From the NCBI RefSeq assembly GCF_954871325.1, contig NC_088778.1, positions 32,190,730 through 32,254,729 of the forward strand: DNA of 64,000 nt, written 5' to 3'. Below, piece by piece: positions 49,500 to 61,243 of this stretch. The DNA comes from Gordionus sp. m RMFG-2023. Taxonomy: Eukaryota; Nematomorpha; Gordioida; Chordodea; Parachordodidae. The notes under the pieces are model-generated. The model did not search any database and was not told the origin of the DNA. It saw only the letters and a list, made by a program, of their open reading frames with translations. A program made the translations under genes and the position numbers. Positions within the stretch are counted from its first letter, which is position 1. Every line of letters starts with the position of its first letter.

Positions 49500-49650
49500 A
49501 TGTTATATATTTACATATAATATCCAATCTTCGTTGGGATTGAGCTAATTTTTCAATTATCTCATCCTTGCTTGTCGTCAAATACCTATGAATATTCAAA
49601 CGATCCAAACCTTTCAATCTACTTTCAGAAGTTGTACTTCTTGCTATGTT
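49500..49650 (-). pseudogene. hAT transposase C-terminal end (arm 2 copy)
   Basis: Minus-strand 'TTSESRLKGLDRLNIHR' followed by 'YLTTSKDE', the arm 2 counterpart of the last part of the hAT pseudogene at 25676-25790. This copy keeps a continuous frame where arm 1 is shifted. Confidence 0.7.
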
Positions 49651-49653
49651 TTT

Positions 49654-49773
49654 TAGAGACCTGCAGGCCCGACCCCCGGGCCGAACCGCATTTTAATTTT
49701 TTAAATATACCCGGGCCGGGTCCAAATTTTTTAAAAAATATCCGGGCCGGGCTGTATATTTTAAAACAGCCTA
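49654..49773. mobile_element. hAT-like MITE, cut at the arm 2 boundary
   Basis: Has only one end (TAGAGACCTGCAGGCCCG) and the GGGCCGGGT/TTTAAAAAAT core. The other half is missing at the inverted-repeat boundary. Confidence 0.7.
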
Positions 49774-49779
49774 AGCAGC

Positions 49780-50427
49780 CACTCTTATGTTGAAAATGGC
49801 TGAGGAATATAGTAAATATATATTCACTCCACATAATTATGCAGCGTCTTTACTTGATCCTAGGATTATAAATACCCTTATTACAAATCTAAAGGAAGAC
49901 GTTGCAGATCAATATTTTGATATCTTAGAAAAAAAACATCTCAAGATATATGTCAGAACCATTTGATGCCTATATATTTGATAATAATAACAATCCGTCG
50001 AATTCTAAAACCATTTCAATATTGCAGGGATTGAAAAAAAAGGTATATTTGTTAAATATTCATTGTTAATACAAAATCTTTGATATTTTATATTTTTCCA
50101 CATTTAGAAAAGGAGCATCAAATACTAGTAATGAAAATGGTCAATTAATAACATACCTCGATGGATGGGCCACTCGCGTTCAAAATCACAGATATATTAG
50201 ATTGGTGGAGAGGAAATGCTGATCTTTTTCCACATTTAGCAATGATGGCCAGGGACTATTTATGCCAACAGACAGCGTCAGTGGCATCAGAAAGAGCTTT
50301 TTCTTTGGCCGGAAATATTATGACTAAACTGAGAAACAGGATGGCCCCATCGACGCTAAAGCAATGCATGTCACTCTCTTCCTGGGAAATAGATATAATG
50401 TCTCTTCGTGATGAAATATGGCAATAA
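49780..50427 (+). pseudogene. Ac-like hAT transposase, C-terminal part
   Basis: The first piece near 49790-49935 reads 'HNYAASLLDPRIINTLI', a typical hAT 'A.LLDPR' motif. The last piece, 50161-50427, is an open frame of 88 codons with the dimerisation domain: 'ILDWWRGNADLFPHLAMMAR', 'TASVASERAFSLAGNI', 'KLRNRMAPSTLKQCMSLSSW'. The W-W-x8-PxLxxxARxxL and S-x-x-SERxFS layout is that of the Ac/Tam3-like group, different from the hAT at 24.8-25.8 kb. The N-terminal zinc finger and catalytic part are absent and the middle has stops, so this is a remnant that begins at the inverted-repeat boundary. Confidence 0.85.
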
Positions 50428-52369
50428 TTATAAGGTTTAACAGTATAATATATAATCATATTTTAAATAAACATACATCAATTAGAGAGATAAGATTAGA
50501 AATATAAAATGTCATTTATTTAGATATTAAGTAAAATAGCTATAAATTTAAATATTATTGTTAATGAGTTATTTTGAGCTTAAATTATTATTCGTGTTAA
50601 TAAAAGTCTAAAATGCAGTCAATTTTAAAAACATAAATTGATATTTCAGCTAACTGCAGGCAAGCGAACTAGCTAGAACATTAAGTATTATAATGTCATA
50701 TAATATTATTATTTATCCTAAAAAGATTATAATATATACTTATTTGTTAAAATATTATTTGAAGCAGGGCTTGTTGGATGTTCTCTCTACCTTGCAAAAC
50801 TCACACTCATTCGTATTATGAATATCGGAATATGGCTATTTTATATAATGGAATACGAATTTTTAACTTAATATTTTATATGCGTTTTGTGAATATATAT
50901 ATTTTAAATATAAATTATATTATTTTTTTATTTCATTATATTTATCATAATACTATAATTATTATATTGGTTTATTTGTTTAAATATAAAATATAATAAA
51001 ATATCATCATATTTTGCGATTTTTAAGATGTTAATGTTAACCACGAAAAAATAATTTCTCATAAAAAATATATATCAAAATTTCTAATATCTTGCCTACC
51101 ATAAAATTTACAATTTTGTCAATTGTCACTAGATACTTACGGTTACTTTGGCAAACTTGACGAATGGTTAGTCTATCATTAAAAATAAATTAATTAATTT
51201 TCTACGACGGCAACATCGTCAGTTATCAGCACTTTGGTATTATAAATGTTGAAATCTCATGGAGGATATTTTATTAATCTTTACATAAATGATTTTAAAT
51301 TTAAAAAATATTAACCAAATAATAATTATTTGGTAGAATTAATTATTTATAAATATTTAAATTATATTTTATATCTTTTAATATAAAAAAATTTCAAAAT
51401 CTATGTTTTTAAGACATGTCTCTTAATCTAAAATAATGTGTTAAATACTTTATTTAAGGCTATTACGTTTAGAAATATGAAGATTAATTTTACAATACTC
51501 ATATTTTAAGAAATGCAGTTAAAATCATTGGTTACTTATAGTTAAATTTGCATCAACAGTTCTTTTTAAATTGAAATAAAAAAAAATCCTACAATTTATA
51601 GTATATTATATTTGCCCTTGGTTGACCTATTTTCAATACTAGAAATAAAATTTTAAAATATATTCATACAATATTATTCCATATGAAATCAATCACTTTA
51701 CAACCCGACCATCTCAGATTTTGCTCAAATTTGGTATATAGGTTAATGAAGTGTTTTAATTGACGGATCCAAAATATTAGCCCCTTAACTCTACTAGAAC
51801 TTTAGATATAGGGTCTCAAAGTAGATTTGCGAGGTCATTCTTCGAAAAAAATGATTTTTTAAAATGGGGATAACTTTAATATTAAATGTAGTATATTTAT
51901 CTATCAGCTCATTTTATAGCCCTAAGTAAACTCTTCCACATATTTTAAATGGAATTAATTTTTAAATAACGGTCAAAAATTTGTAATCAATTTTTTTTAG
52001 ATGTTGGTATAAATTTTTTTTCCAATTTTCAGATATTTTGAGTATCAAGAACTGTTCATATAAAAATTTTCAGAGTGGTAAAGAAAGAATTAAGTAAAAA
52101 AAAAATTTAAATATAAAAAAACCCGCAAGATGGCGTTAATAATTATAAAAAGCTTAAAATTTAATTTTTGAAAATGTCAATCTTCCAAATCGCATTTTAG
52201 CACAAATCTGTTTTGTCAGTCAAAATTTACTAAAAATAAAATGTTAAAATATATTTATCATAAACACAATAGTGTTTAAATTAAGTAGTACTCGTAACCT
52301 GTTTTGTCAGTCAATATTTTGCGTTGATAATAATATTCCTGACTCCTCAGGGCTATCCATATTATTATT
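50428..52369. other. AT-rich intergenic, nothing firm
   Basis: 50430-51690 is AT-rich with no gene. 51700-52120 is somewhat more complex (contains 'CAGATTTTGCTCAAATTTGG') and looks like repeat sequence, but I found no partner in the window. Confidence 0.45.
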
Positions 52370-52730
52370 TTGGATAAAAATATTCCCGCCCCTCTTAAGC
52401 CCTACATTAGCCTACAGAGTCTCTCTCTAGTTTGTATAGTTAATCTCAGCCTTCAACAACGACCTCTAGGCAAAAGCTATAGGCCTTTCTTTAGCGCCTT
52501 CTTCTTTGTGAAATATTACAGCTCCCAGTCCTTGCTTGAACGCATCTGCCGCAATGCCTATAGGTAGGTTAGGGTTAAAATAGTTTAACGTTGGTGGTTG
52601 ACTCATGAGTAGTTTCAATTCATCAAAACTTTTTTTGTGACTTTCGTCCAAAGTCCATTTCTCTTTATTCACTATTTTATATAATGGATCAGCTAAGCTG
52701 GCGAAATTGTTCAGAAATTTACGGTAATAC

Positions 52731-52850
52731 ATAGGCGTAGCCAGGATTTTCCTAAGGAGTGGAGGAATTAAATAATTACTGGGGGCTTTGCCTCCAGACC
52801 CCATTGTCCGGCCTTTGGCCGGGTTATCTTAGTCTATATATAGTCATAAA
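52731..52850. repeat. GC-rich patch like a hAT-type transposon end, inside the gypsy fossil
   Basis: CATAGGCGTAGCCAGGATTT followed by GGGGGCTTTGCCTCCAGACC resembles common transposon termini in invertebrates and coincides with the end of recognisable gypsy coding sequence. It may mark an insertion covering 52.7-53.9 kb; the other end was not found. Confidence 0.35.
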
Positions 52851-53869
52851 ATATTTTTACAAGATAGGAGGTTAATTTTAATAAAAAAAATAAGCCTGGA
52901 ACAATGAAATATATTTTTATTAGTTTATATAAAATATAATAATTACTTGTGTAAGCATGGTAATAATTCTCCAAACAAGTATAAGAAATTTATTTATAAA
53001 AAGTAGACAGATAATCCTCTGTTATATAGAATTAGTTACAAAATACTAGGTAAAATTCCTATTTTTACAGACATATTTGACAGTTAGAGAATATATTACA
53101 GTTAATATTTTAACAAATTTTACTAATGAATGCTCTTGATAATAAATATAGCAACAATTTACATTCAATTATTTAACGCCATCTATTTATTTTAAATAAA
53201 AAATGATATTAAAAATTAATTTTCATATTATTCATCCCACAATGTCTTTAAAGAATATTTTCTGATATCCTTATCAATTTTTTATAGTTTTCTGTAAAAT
53301 ATATAATTCGCTAAATTGTTAAAAATTACTTGATTGTCATATGATAATTAATAAAATTAGATATACTGTAAATCTACGACATATAATTCCACTGTTTGAA
53401 TTGAGCTTTAATTTTTTTATTTAATTAATGATTTATTTTATAAATAGTCTTATAATTATATTTTACTTTTATTAAGATAAATAAATTAAAATTACTCACT
53501 TTATAAAAAATTATATTTGATATATTATATTATTTAGTTATGGATCTATTATTAATAATTATAATACATTTCACTTTTGTCTATGACTTATCTTTGGCTT
53601 ATATTCCATTTCTTAAACATTTTTGGTTTACTTTTTTTATATATAAATGCTTTTTTCCAAAAATGTATAAATTATGATGAATAGTTTTATAAAAAATATC
53701 AACTTTTACATCTTTCTTTCAAATTATTGTTTAAGATATATGCATACATTTTTGGGGGTGTATGGAAAACTAAGGAGTATATTTTTTATTAGCTTAAATA
53801 TTCACAAAAAGTAATAAATTTCTGAAAACTTGTCATTAATAAAAATATGACTAGCTCATCTTAAGATTT
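52851..53869. other. AT-rich non-coding stretch within the gypsy fossil
   Basis: No coding similarity. It may be a separate insertion or decayed retroelement sequence. Confidence 0.4.
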
Positions 53870-55710
53870 TGGTTCATATGATGTCTTTAAAATTAGCACA
53901 CAACCTCATAGTGCTGTCACCTTTGAAAACAGGAGTTAATGGACTTGACCATCTGACTTGAGACACGTCCAATTCACGAGTCATCGCATCAACCCTGGCA
54001 TATAATAACTCTCCTTGGAGGTATGATTTTAAGCACGGCATCAAGTTTCAAGTGAATTTTCACTTGTCTGATCATGTTAGGTTTATGCTAGAGTGTTGAT
54101 GAGACATTATCGATATAACCTTTAAGATCATCATCTATGTTACCCACAACAACGATTTTAATATGTTATTGAAGGCATATAACCACATACGTCCTAGCAA
54201 GGGAACCTTATCACAATCCACTACAATGGCCTCCAATGTATGTTAGTTACCTTCATACTTAACGTTCACATTGGCAAGACCTAATATCTTGATGGCGCTG
54301 CCTAACCAGTGTTTTATATCCGTCTTACGTATCGTGGTTATGCAGTATTAGCGGTATGCTTCGGAAGTATTAGCGTGGGTATGTTGTTGATGAACACCGT
54401 TACATTGTACGCGTCATATCTGGTATTGTAGACCCCCAGATGTGCAATTTAAGATTCTGAAGATTATATTCTTTAAGGTCTGTGTTTAAGTATCATCGAT
54501 TACTTCGATGTTCATAGCATGGTTCATATTTAATTGACAATCAAGATCTTTATAATCAGAAGATCATCTGTTGTAGGTATTATTGTCATTTTTTTACTGG
54601 TGGGCCTCCACGAATATTTTGGTCGTCCCGTCGATCAGGGCTTTGATGATTGTCACAATGATAGTCGTGGCGGTTGTCACGGAAGTTGTACCCGCTATTG
54701 TTGTAACGATCTTCGTAGTAGTTATCGTTGCGATTGTCGAAACGGTTGCGGTTATAGTGACAATTATCGTAGCTTTGATCAAAACGATTGTCGTGGAAGT
54801 TGCCATGCCGTCTATCAAATCGTTTGTCACGGCCGTTTTCGTAGCGTATCCTGTAACGTTCATCAAATCGTTTGTCGCGGCAGTAGTCGCAGCGTATATC
54901 GTAACGTTCACGAAATGTTGTCCGTGGCGATTGTCATTGATAAACTGGGGTTGCTTAATAAGTGATTTACCATGTGTATGAGAGTCCTGAATGGGTTTTA
55001 TGGTTATGTACCTTTTTGACTCTGCCCTGATTAACCTCTTGTACTCCAGGTGATACATTCAAATGAATGGCTTCAACTTTCATCTTGGCTCCGTGGTGCC
55101 TTCCTCTAGACCTAGATTGTAAATATCTTCTATAGTCATAGTCTGACCGCCTTCCTGACATCTTTGGAATTCGAAGCAACTCTCACTTTTTCAATAATGC
55201 TCTGAATGATTGAATTTGCATTCCTTATTGAGTCTTGCTAGGCGTGTGATCCAAGCCGAGAACGTCTCATCCTTGCCTTGAGTGGCAGCATAAAATAATG
55301 AGAGTTTGACGTTCTGAGTCTTTGACGGATGTTGTAGCTTGAATTTTCCAAGAAGAGCGATTGGGTCCTGGAAGTCTGCCTCCGAGCAAATTGCTCCAAT
55401 GTTATTGAATTCGTCATCTGGAAGACTTCGAAGAAACAATGCAGCCTTTTCTCCGCTGGAGATCTTACAAGTGTCGAAGAAATTTTGCAATTTTCCTATG
55501 TAAGCGCTGTCATCGCTACTAAATTTAGGGAAATCCAGCTTGACGAATTCGGTCATATATGTGGAATTACTCAATGCATCCATCTTAAAAGAATTATAAT
55601 CGATAAAAGCGTAATATAGAATTCATGTACATTGCAAAATCAAGATCGAATTTTAAGATAATACTTAAGCGAAGTTCGGATCGCGAGTTCGAGACTCGTC
55701 TTTGCCACCA

Positions 55711-56574
55711 TGAATAAAAAAATAACTAATTATGTAAAATAAAAATTGATATTTAAAAAAATGTAATGTTAATATGATATAAAAAATATGTTAATATAAA
55801 ATAAAAATTATTTCACCGAAAGGTATATCAAACAAAATCAGATTATTTAACAAAAAAAACCTTGATTTAGTCAATTTTTATTAATTGGCCCAAGATTTTG
55901 CGAAAATATTTTAACATAAAGTTTAAAATTTTGATGGCAAAAGATGATAGATAGGTTTGACCCTCTTTAAAATTGTGAGGCTTGGGTAATTTATTAGGCT
56001 AGAAGCGTGATGTAGCTGAAAGGTGTAACCCGTTTTTTTAAATATGCTTACTAACAAGCAAAAAAACACTATCCTCGGTACCATTAAATAAATATTCATT
56101 AAACTTTTACCTATTTAATAAAAGTATTGAAATTATTTATAATAGACTGCCTGCCCATGAGAACTTCAGGATGATCAGGTTTCCATAATTTAGTCAAATA
56201 TCTCAACTTAAACTGCCATAATCTGGTAAAAAAAACAATTAAAAATTAATTAAATGTACTTTAAAAAAAATGATTCGTTAAAATAAGGTAATATAGAGAA
56301 TAGTTTAAATAAATTTCCATTCTTGGTTATACACTATAAATAACTTATAATTTACATTAAAAAATATATTACCATATATAAATCATATGCTATTTCCTCA
56401 TAATTATGAGGAAATATATATAGTTATAAAAGAAGCAATTAATATATTTAGTTCGCCCCTCGAATCCCATAATTTAACTCATAACTGATATCGTAATTTA
56501 CCAGGGGTAATTTCAACTCAAGAATTACTACCTTACCCTACCCTGTGTCTAAAAATAAAATATTTAGTTTTAAA
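55711..56574. other. AT-rich; presumed gypsy 5' LTR and a degenerate family 1 element
   Basis: Directly after the primer-binding site the sequence reads TGAATAAAAA, consistent with an LTR edge (TG..CA rule). Its far end was not found. Near 55880-56040 there are weak family 1 signatures (GATAGATAGGTTTGACC). No gene seen. Confidence 0.35.
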
Positions 56575-56715
56575 ATAAACGGCCTTTATTAGACCAGGCC
56601 CGGATATTTTTTTTAAAAAAATTTATTAGGCCCGGCCCTGGTATATTCAAAAAATTAAAATACTGCCAGGCCCTTTTCCCTGGTTGAGCTGGGCCTTCAG
56701 GTCTTTGATATATAG
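56575..56715. mobile_element. hAT-like MITE with GGCCCGG core
   Basis: The core CCAGGCCCGGATATTTTTTT and GGCCCGGCCCTGGTATATTC match the 25344 copy, and the right end GCCTTCAGGTCTTTGATATA matches the 9228 copy. The left end is not preserved. Confidence 0.6.
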
Positions 56716-57320
56716 AAAGAATAAAACTATGTTTAAATAATTTGAAAAATTTGCTTTATCTACACTTCAATTTTCCTGGACAATACTATTGTTTTGTAGA
56801 GATTAATCACTATTTCAATATACAAATTATTTTATTTTTATTTAACAAAGATTAATTATTATTTTTTGGTATGAAGCTAATTACTTCTATCAAATATCAT
56901 TATTCAGAATTAGTTATCATGGTATGTTTACAATGATCTTGGGAGGCCATGAGTAATATTAGAAGAATAATTTATCAAAGTATAAACTTATTTTTTCGTA
57001 TACTTATTTTATATTGGCAATTTATTTTTTTTAAGCTTTCTGTTTTTTTTCCTTCATAAAAATTTTTTTTTTAAAAAAATGTAAAAAATAAATAATTAAA
57101 TACAAATACGAATAATATTAAATAGATATTAAGATGTACTTTAATAAAAAGGCATTAACACCACAGCATATATATATATATAATATTGTTATTTTCTTCA
57201 TTAAAACTAATTATTAATTAAATGGTTTAGAGTGAAAGTACTACATAGAGATAATAATAAAAGAATTAATTTCTCTAAACATTTTTATTGATCAGTTTGA
57301 AATTTTTAATTTTTATCATT
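56716..57320. other. AT-rich upstream region
   Basis: No feature seen ahead of the signal-peptide exon at 57321; no convincing TATA box position among the many AT runs. Confidence 0.4.
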
Positions 57321-57383
57321 ATGTTTTTCTTTAAAAATTTATATTACACTATTCTACTATTATGGATTATTATTGCGGTACAG
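57321..57383 (+). CDS. Signal-peptide exon of an unrecognised secreted protein
   Basis: ATG followed by 20 codons: a basic/aromatic start, then a hydrophobic core (YYTILLLWIIIAVQ), ending exactly at CAG|GTAACA, a normal donor in phase 0. This is the usual layout of a first coding exon of a secreted protein. The next exon is not certain: the exon at 58505 needs phase 2, so at least one exon between them is missing, undetected or displaced by the hAT fragment at 57855-58045. Confidence 0.45.
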
Positions 57384-57854
57384 GTAACATTTTCTACAGG
57401 TTTATAAGATATAAATTAGAATAATACAATAACTATAAAAACTATATTTTAGTAAACTTTTGTCAAATCCGATATCCAACTTTTTACCCCTTCAATCAAC
57501 ACTTCAATTCCTCTAAGTATTCCTTAGAATATATATATAATTTTTTAGAAACATTATTTAGTATTAAAAATATAATAGTTTTGTATAAATATCATAGATA
57601 TACAGTTATTATTAGAGAAGTTACTTTTTAATTAAATTTATAATATAGTCTAAAAAGTTATCTAGATACAGATACAATTTTAGGAATTTTTATCATAAAC
57701 TTATATAAGGTATGCATAAACCTAAATTAGGATTCTACTTGTGAAATGAGCTAAAAAATATAATCTCGATATCACATTTATCAAAATATAACTAAAATAA
57801 TGATTTTTAGATTTTAATATAATAATATAATACAAGAAAATATATGATTAAATG

Positions 57855-58045
57855 ATTAAAAATAATTATTGGATTTCAGTAATAAAATATTTTCAAAATT
57901 TTGGTCATTGAGACATCCTCATATATCTGTAAACACATTTTTAGCTACACTAAAAAGTCTTTCTACCGGGGCTCTTAAAGGGAATGTGGTGTTATATTTT
58001 ATGAATAATAATTTTATAACAGGATATGCTTTAAAAATACGAAAA
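57855..58045 (-). pseudogene. hAT transposase C-terminal fragment
   Basis: Minus strand reads '[20 protein letters not shown]' and then '[15 protein letters not shown]', one in-frame stop, 'GCLNDQNFENILLLKSN'. This is the hAT dimerisation domain of the 'APVERLFS' group, distinct from the other three hAT remnants in the window. Only the C-terminal end is recognisable. Confidence 0.75.
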
Positions 58046-58504
58046 TCTCGACATTCATTTTTGAAAAAATTATTTAAAATTTGTTGAGTATCAAAATTTA
58101 AATCATTATTAACAATGCTGTTAGGGTACTAAATAAATTCGGATATTAAATATTTGTTTTTTTTTCACAAGTTATTTGTTTGCAATCAGTTGAAGACCTT
58201 GATAATTCATCAACTTATATTTGTATTAATTGTTTTTTATCCATTTGTAACCATGTCTATACAGATATCCACATTTTTATATCTAGATATTTTAACAACT
58301 CTGGTTATGTAGGTGCTATAACATAGATTAAAAATTAACACATTTAAAATTTAAAGATGGTTCAAAAAAAGCATCATTTAAAATGTGTAAATTATAGAAT
58401 AATTATTTGTAAATTTAAAAAAATGAAATTTGAAGCCGTTTATAATAGAGGTGTATATATATTTATATATATAAGTTTTATATTTCAAAATTAAGATATT
58501 TTAG

Positions 58505-58749
58505 TGATGCTGCATTGAAATTGGTGGATGGTTTAGTTATTTGGGAGATGCCACAAAATATCTTTAATGATTCCCTAAATTATTTGAACAAATACTACCT
58601 CGATGAAATGTACTCAAATAATCTGAGATTAATTACTAGTGCTCTTAACACAAAGGTAATAAAATAAAATAAAATAAAATAAAATGCGTTATAGCTACAA
58701 CTATTTTCATTACTTTTAGCCATTTTTCAAAGAGATAGCGCTCGTTTAG
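58505..58749 (+). CDS. Exon(s) of an unrecognised secreted protein
   Basis: Exon 58505-58655 sits between TTTTAG and GTAATA. After one leading base it reads 'DAALKLVDGLVIWEMPQNIF' and continues 'LNYLNKYYLDEMYSNNLRL' to 'SALNTK', followed by a TAAAA tandem inside the intron and then a possible short last exon at 58720-58749 ('PFFKEIALV' and stop). The 'DGLVIW' followed by an Asn-rich loop is faintly like the end of hyaluronidase-type glycosidases, but this is not enough for a call. Upstream link to the signal-peptide exon is plausible but unproven. Confidence 0.45.
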
Positions 58750-59274
58750 AAGATTTTTATAATAAAATAGTATTTAACATATACAAAAAAAAACGCACTT
58801 CGAGAACTACAAAGTTTCTAAACGGAAGGACTGGATAGGAAAAATATTATATAAAAATGAGGAATCTCTCTAAATATAGTGAGGGTCTGATAGTGATGAT
58901 CTCAAAAATTAATTATCAAAATTATTTTTTAGTAAATCATGATCATCCATCGGAATAACCTTTTTAGATTTCAAGTTTTAAATAAACTAAAGGAATGTAA
59001 AGGAGGTTAAAGGATTGGTAGAAATTTGATAAGTTTTTCTATTCAGATTATAAAAAATATATCATATTACATCATTTTAAGATATTAATTAAAACTTTAA
59101 AATAGAAATTAAGTTGCGCGTTTTAGCTATTGTCTCTATAAAAATTTAGCACCGTTACTGTAACTCGCTGGATACTAAATCATTTCAAACTTTAATTAAA
59201 CCTTACAGCCTTGGAATGATTTCCAACAAAGTTTAAAGATAATTCGAATTACCTATCCTCACTAAATTTAAAAA

Positions 59275-59400
59275 TTATCCTGTTTATCGAAAACTTCGAT
59301 TTACTCAATTTTTAAAAACGACTAAATTAATATTTCGGCCAAAATATTGGCCCTAGGCCTCTAAAATCTATTTGGCCGTTTTTAAACAAAATTGTGAAGG
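59275..59400. mobile_element. Degenerate family 1 fold-back element
   Basis: TTTTTAAAAACGACTAAATT and TATTTGGCCGTTTTTAAACA flank a TTTCGGCCAAAATATT core, as in other family 1 copies. Short and decayed. Confidence 0.4.
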
Positions 59401-59494
59401 AAATATTTATGAGACTAAAATTTTGATTTTTAGACGTTTTCTAAAAAACAGATTAAAATCAAGTTATAATTTAATCATGTTTAGTATTATATAG

Positions 59495-60578
59495 ACACGG
59501 ATCCCAAGTTTTTGTGGTCCATCCTCGCGGATAAAGATATTAATTCGAACTCAACATATGGAATGCCATTCGATTCAGCGGATATCGACATTTATAATAT
59601 TAACAGTTATAGAAATACTACTGACGATACAGTCATAAGCGTAAGTATCAAAATTTTCCAAAAACAATTTTATTTTTTTTTATTAATCGAATATTTTTGT
59701 AGTTACGATTTGTGCAGCCACACAAGGGACCCCTTCAAGTTTACGAAATCCACGGATCATACATAATTTACAGAGGTTCGATGAGACATCCACCCATAAA
59801 ATTAATTGCCATAAATTTCAAAATGTTCAACAATAATATTAGTTTAATTCCCCTGCCCAAACCGAATGTTAATGTCATACTGCAAAATTGCGCCAATAAT
59901 GAGCGAGGTAAAAATTATTTTTATTTTTAAATAAATATCACACAATTTTATCTACAGGCCACGGATTAGCCAGCTTTAGTTCCTATTTCGGAAAAAGTAA
60001 AAATCCATTTCAATTTTGTGTATATAATACTAAATCAATATTTGATAAGCACTGTACATTGAAAAACAGGATGCTTTCCGGTATGTATTATTCGAAGGAA
60101 TCTACAATTTGATCGTATCCAAAGGAAATTCGAAAATATTTATGAAGTTAATTATTTTATTTTTTAAATTATAAGATCTACGAGTAAATATTTTTTTACT
60201 AATTTTAGAAATCTACCTTTGTTTCCTTACGTCAGCTTACTTTATCCTTCCACACGATTCATAGATATAACTTACACCTCCATTCTTCATTATTCTGGAA
60301 GTGCATCTAGTTACAATTTGTCACGAGATACCACTTGAAGATATGAAGCTAGCTTTGAACTACTGGGATAATTTTTTTATTTCATCAACTACAAAGGTCA
60401 TATTGACCCCTAAAAATAATATAATATAGATATTTTTTTTATCTATATTTAGAAAGCATTTGAGGATTCAAAAAAAATTAGGCTAAAACGTGATCCATCT
60501 ATTTTCAATAATAAGATGAGTTACACGAATAGATTGCTTTTATTTTTATCTCCAAGTATTAAATTTTTGGCAATTTAA
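59495..60578 (+). CDS. Multi-exon unrecognised gene, partial model
   Basis: Exons 59495-59640, 59703-59907 and 59958-60080 join in frame with good borders (AGC|GTAAGT, GTAG|TTA, CGAG|GTAAAA, ACAG|GCC, CCG|GTATGT). They encode 'TDPKFLWSILADKDI', 'YGMPFDSADIDIYNINSY', 'GPLQVYEIHGSYIIYRGSMR', 'IKLIAINFKMFNNNISLIPL', 'GHGLASFSSYFGK' and 'CVYNTKSIFDKHCTL'. The next open stretch (60209-60396, between AATTTTAG and GTCATA) shows coding-like peptides but needs at least two frame changes. A last exon 60453-60578 ends in a stop ('KAFEDSKKIRLKRD' ... 'SPSIKFLAI'). Several N-glycosylation sites suggest an extracellular protein. No family recognised. Either a host gene with damage in its fifth exon or an assembly with small indels. 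Confidence 0.55.
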
Positions 60579-61042
60579 AAACTAATCGATAATAATTATA
60601 TGCATCTTGTTGTTGAGTAAAACATAGGTTTATTCCAATATTATATAGCATAGTTCCTGAAATAAGAATCTAATTTTTTTTTTTTAAATAACAAAATATA
60701 CATTTAAAAATGGAGGATAATTATGTTTAACAAAAATTTTAGCGTTTCAAATATTATTTTTCGACATTTTTTATATATATAAATTTTATAAATTTGATTT
60801 TAAGGTAATATTTAGATCATTTAAAAAAAAATAAGATGGTAATATATGTCAATAACAACATATCTGCTATTTGCTCTTTACTGCTTATGGACATCAATAA
60901 TGGTTCGGAATATCGAGTTCACATAAGAATGAATCAATATGTAATAGTAATAGATATTATATATACTTTTTATTATGAGCTAATCATAAAATAAAGTTAA
61001 TAAATATTTAAAAAAACTATTTTATAAACGAATATATATAAG

Positions 61043-61243
61043 GCAATTATTGAACAAAACAATTCAAACTTCACACTGACAATTTTTCACGATGGTATTG
61101 CCTATGATATTTTGGGAGACCAAAATGATTTTGTGCTTTATAGCATAGCATGTGAGAAAGAACACCAATTATTAGAGACCAGAGAAAAAATGATAAATGT
61201 GACTGAATATTCTATTTGGAATATTACGCGTTTGTACTTATAA
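61043..61243 (+). CDS. Terminal exon of an unrecognised gene
   Basis: Open from an AAG acceptor at 61042 to a stop at 61243, 66 residues: 'AIIEQNNSNFTLTIFHDGIA', 'ILGDQNDFVLYSIACEKEHQ', 'MINVTEYSIWNITRLYL'. Composition and three N-x-T sites (NFT, NVT, NIT) resemble the exons at 59.5-60.6 kb, so it may be their true 3' exon or part of a neighbouring copy. No family recognised. Confidence 0.45.
   Translation, partial: AIIEQNNSNFTLTIFHDGIAYDILGDQNDFVLYSIACEKEHQLLETREKMINVTEYSIWNITRLYL

Larger units (their letters stand above)
43486..49773. repeat. Large inverted repeat, arm 2 (~6.3 kb)
   Basis: Reverse-complement partner of 25549-31880. At the left it starts inside a partial copy of repeat C (43486-43720). 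At the right it ends inside a hAT-like MITE at about 49773, after which unrelated hAT transposase sequence begins. Confidence 0.9.
52370..55710 (-). mobile_element. Ty3/gypsy-type LTR retroelement fossil
   Basis: An old, heavily degraded element read on the minus strand, with parts in the expected order. A tRNA-like primer-binding site lies at 55684-55710 beside the presumed inner edge of a 5' LTR (from 55711 upward, outer limit not found). Then come a gag-like region (55583-55191), a charged low-complexity region (55058-54594), protease-like and early reverse-transcriptase-like stretches (about 54400-53870), and a late reverse-transcriptase/RNase H-type stretch (52804-52466). The family is judged from 'FLNNFASLADPLYKI' and 'GIAADAFKQGLGAVI' type motifs. 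About 1 kb of AT-rich non-coding sequence (52805-53870) interrupts it, and a 3' LTR was not recognised. It carries many breaks and is certainly inactive. Confidence 0.8.

Noticed and set aside
50256-50459. 67-codon minus-strand frame
   Set aside because: Antisense of the Ac-like hAT dimerisation domain.
54534-54981. Two plus-strand open frames, one Cys/Arg-rich, one Val/Ile-rich
   Set aside because: They lie opposite the low-complexity region of the minus-strand gypsy fossil and mirror its repeats.
55669-55710. A tRNA gene
   Set aside because: Only the 3' half is present and it ends with CCA, which eukaryotic tRNA genes do not encode; it fits a retroelement primer-binding site.
59495-60578. 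Heparanase- or hyaluronidase-type glycosidase call
   Set aside because: Only faint local resemblances ('LIAINF', 'DGLVIW'); no catalytic residues could be placed.
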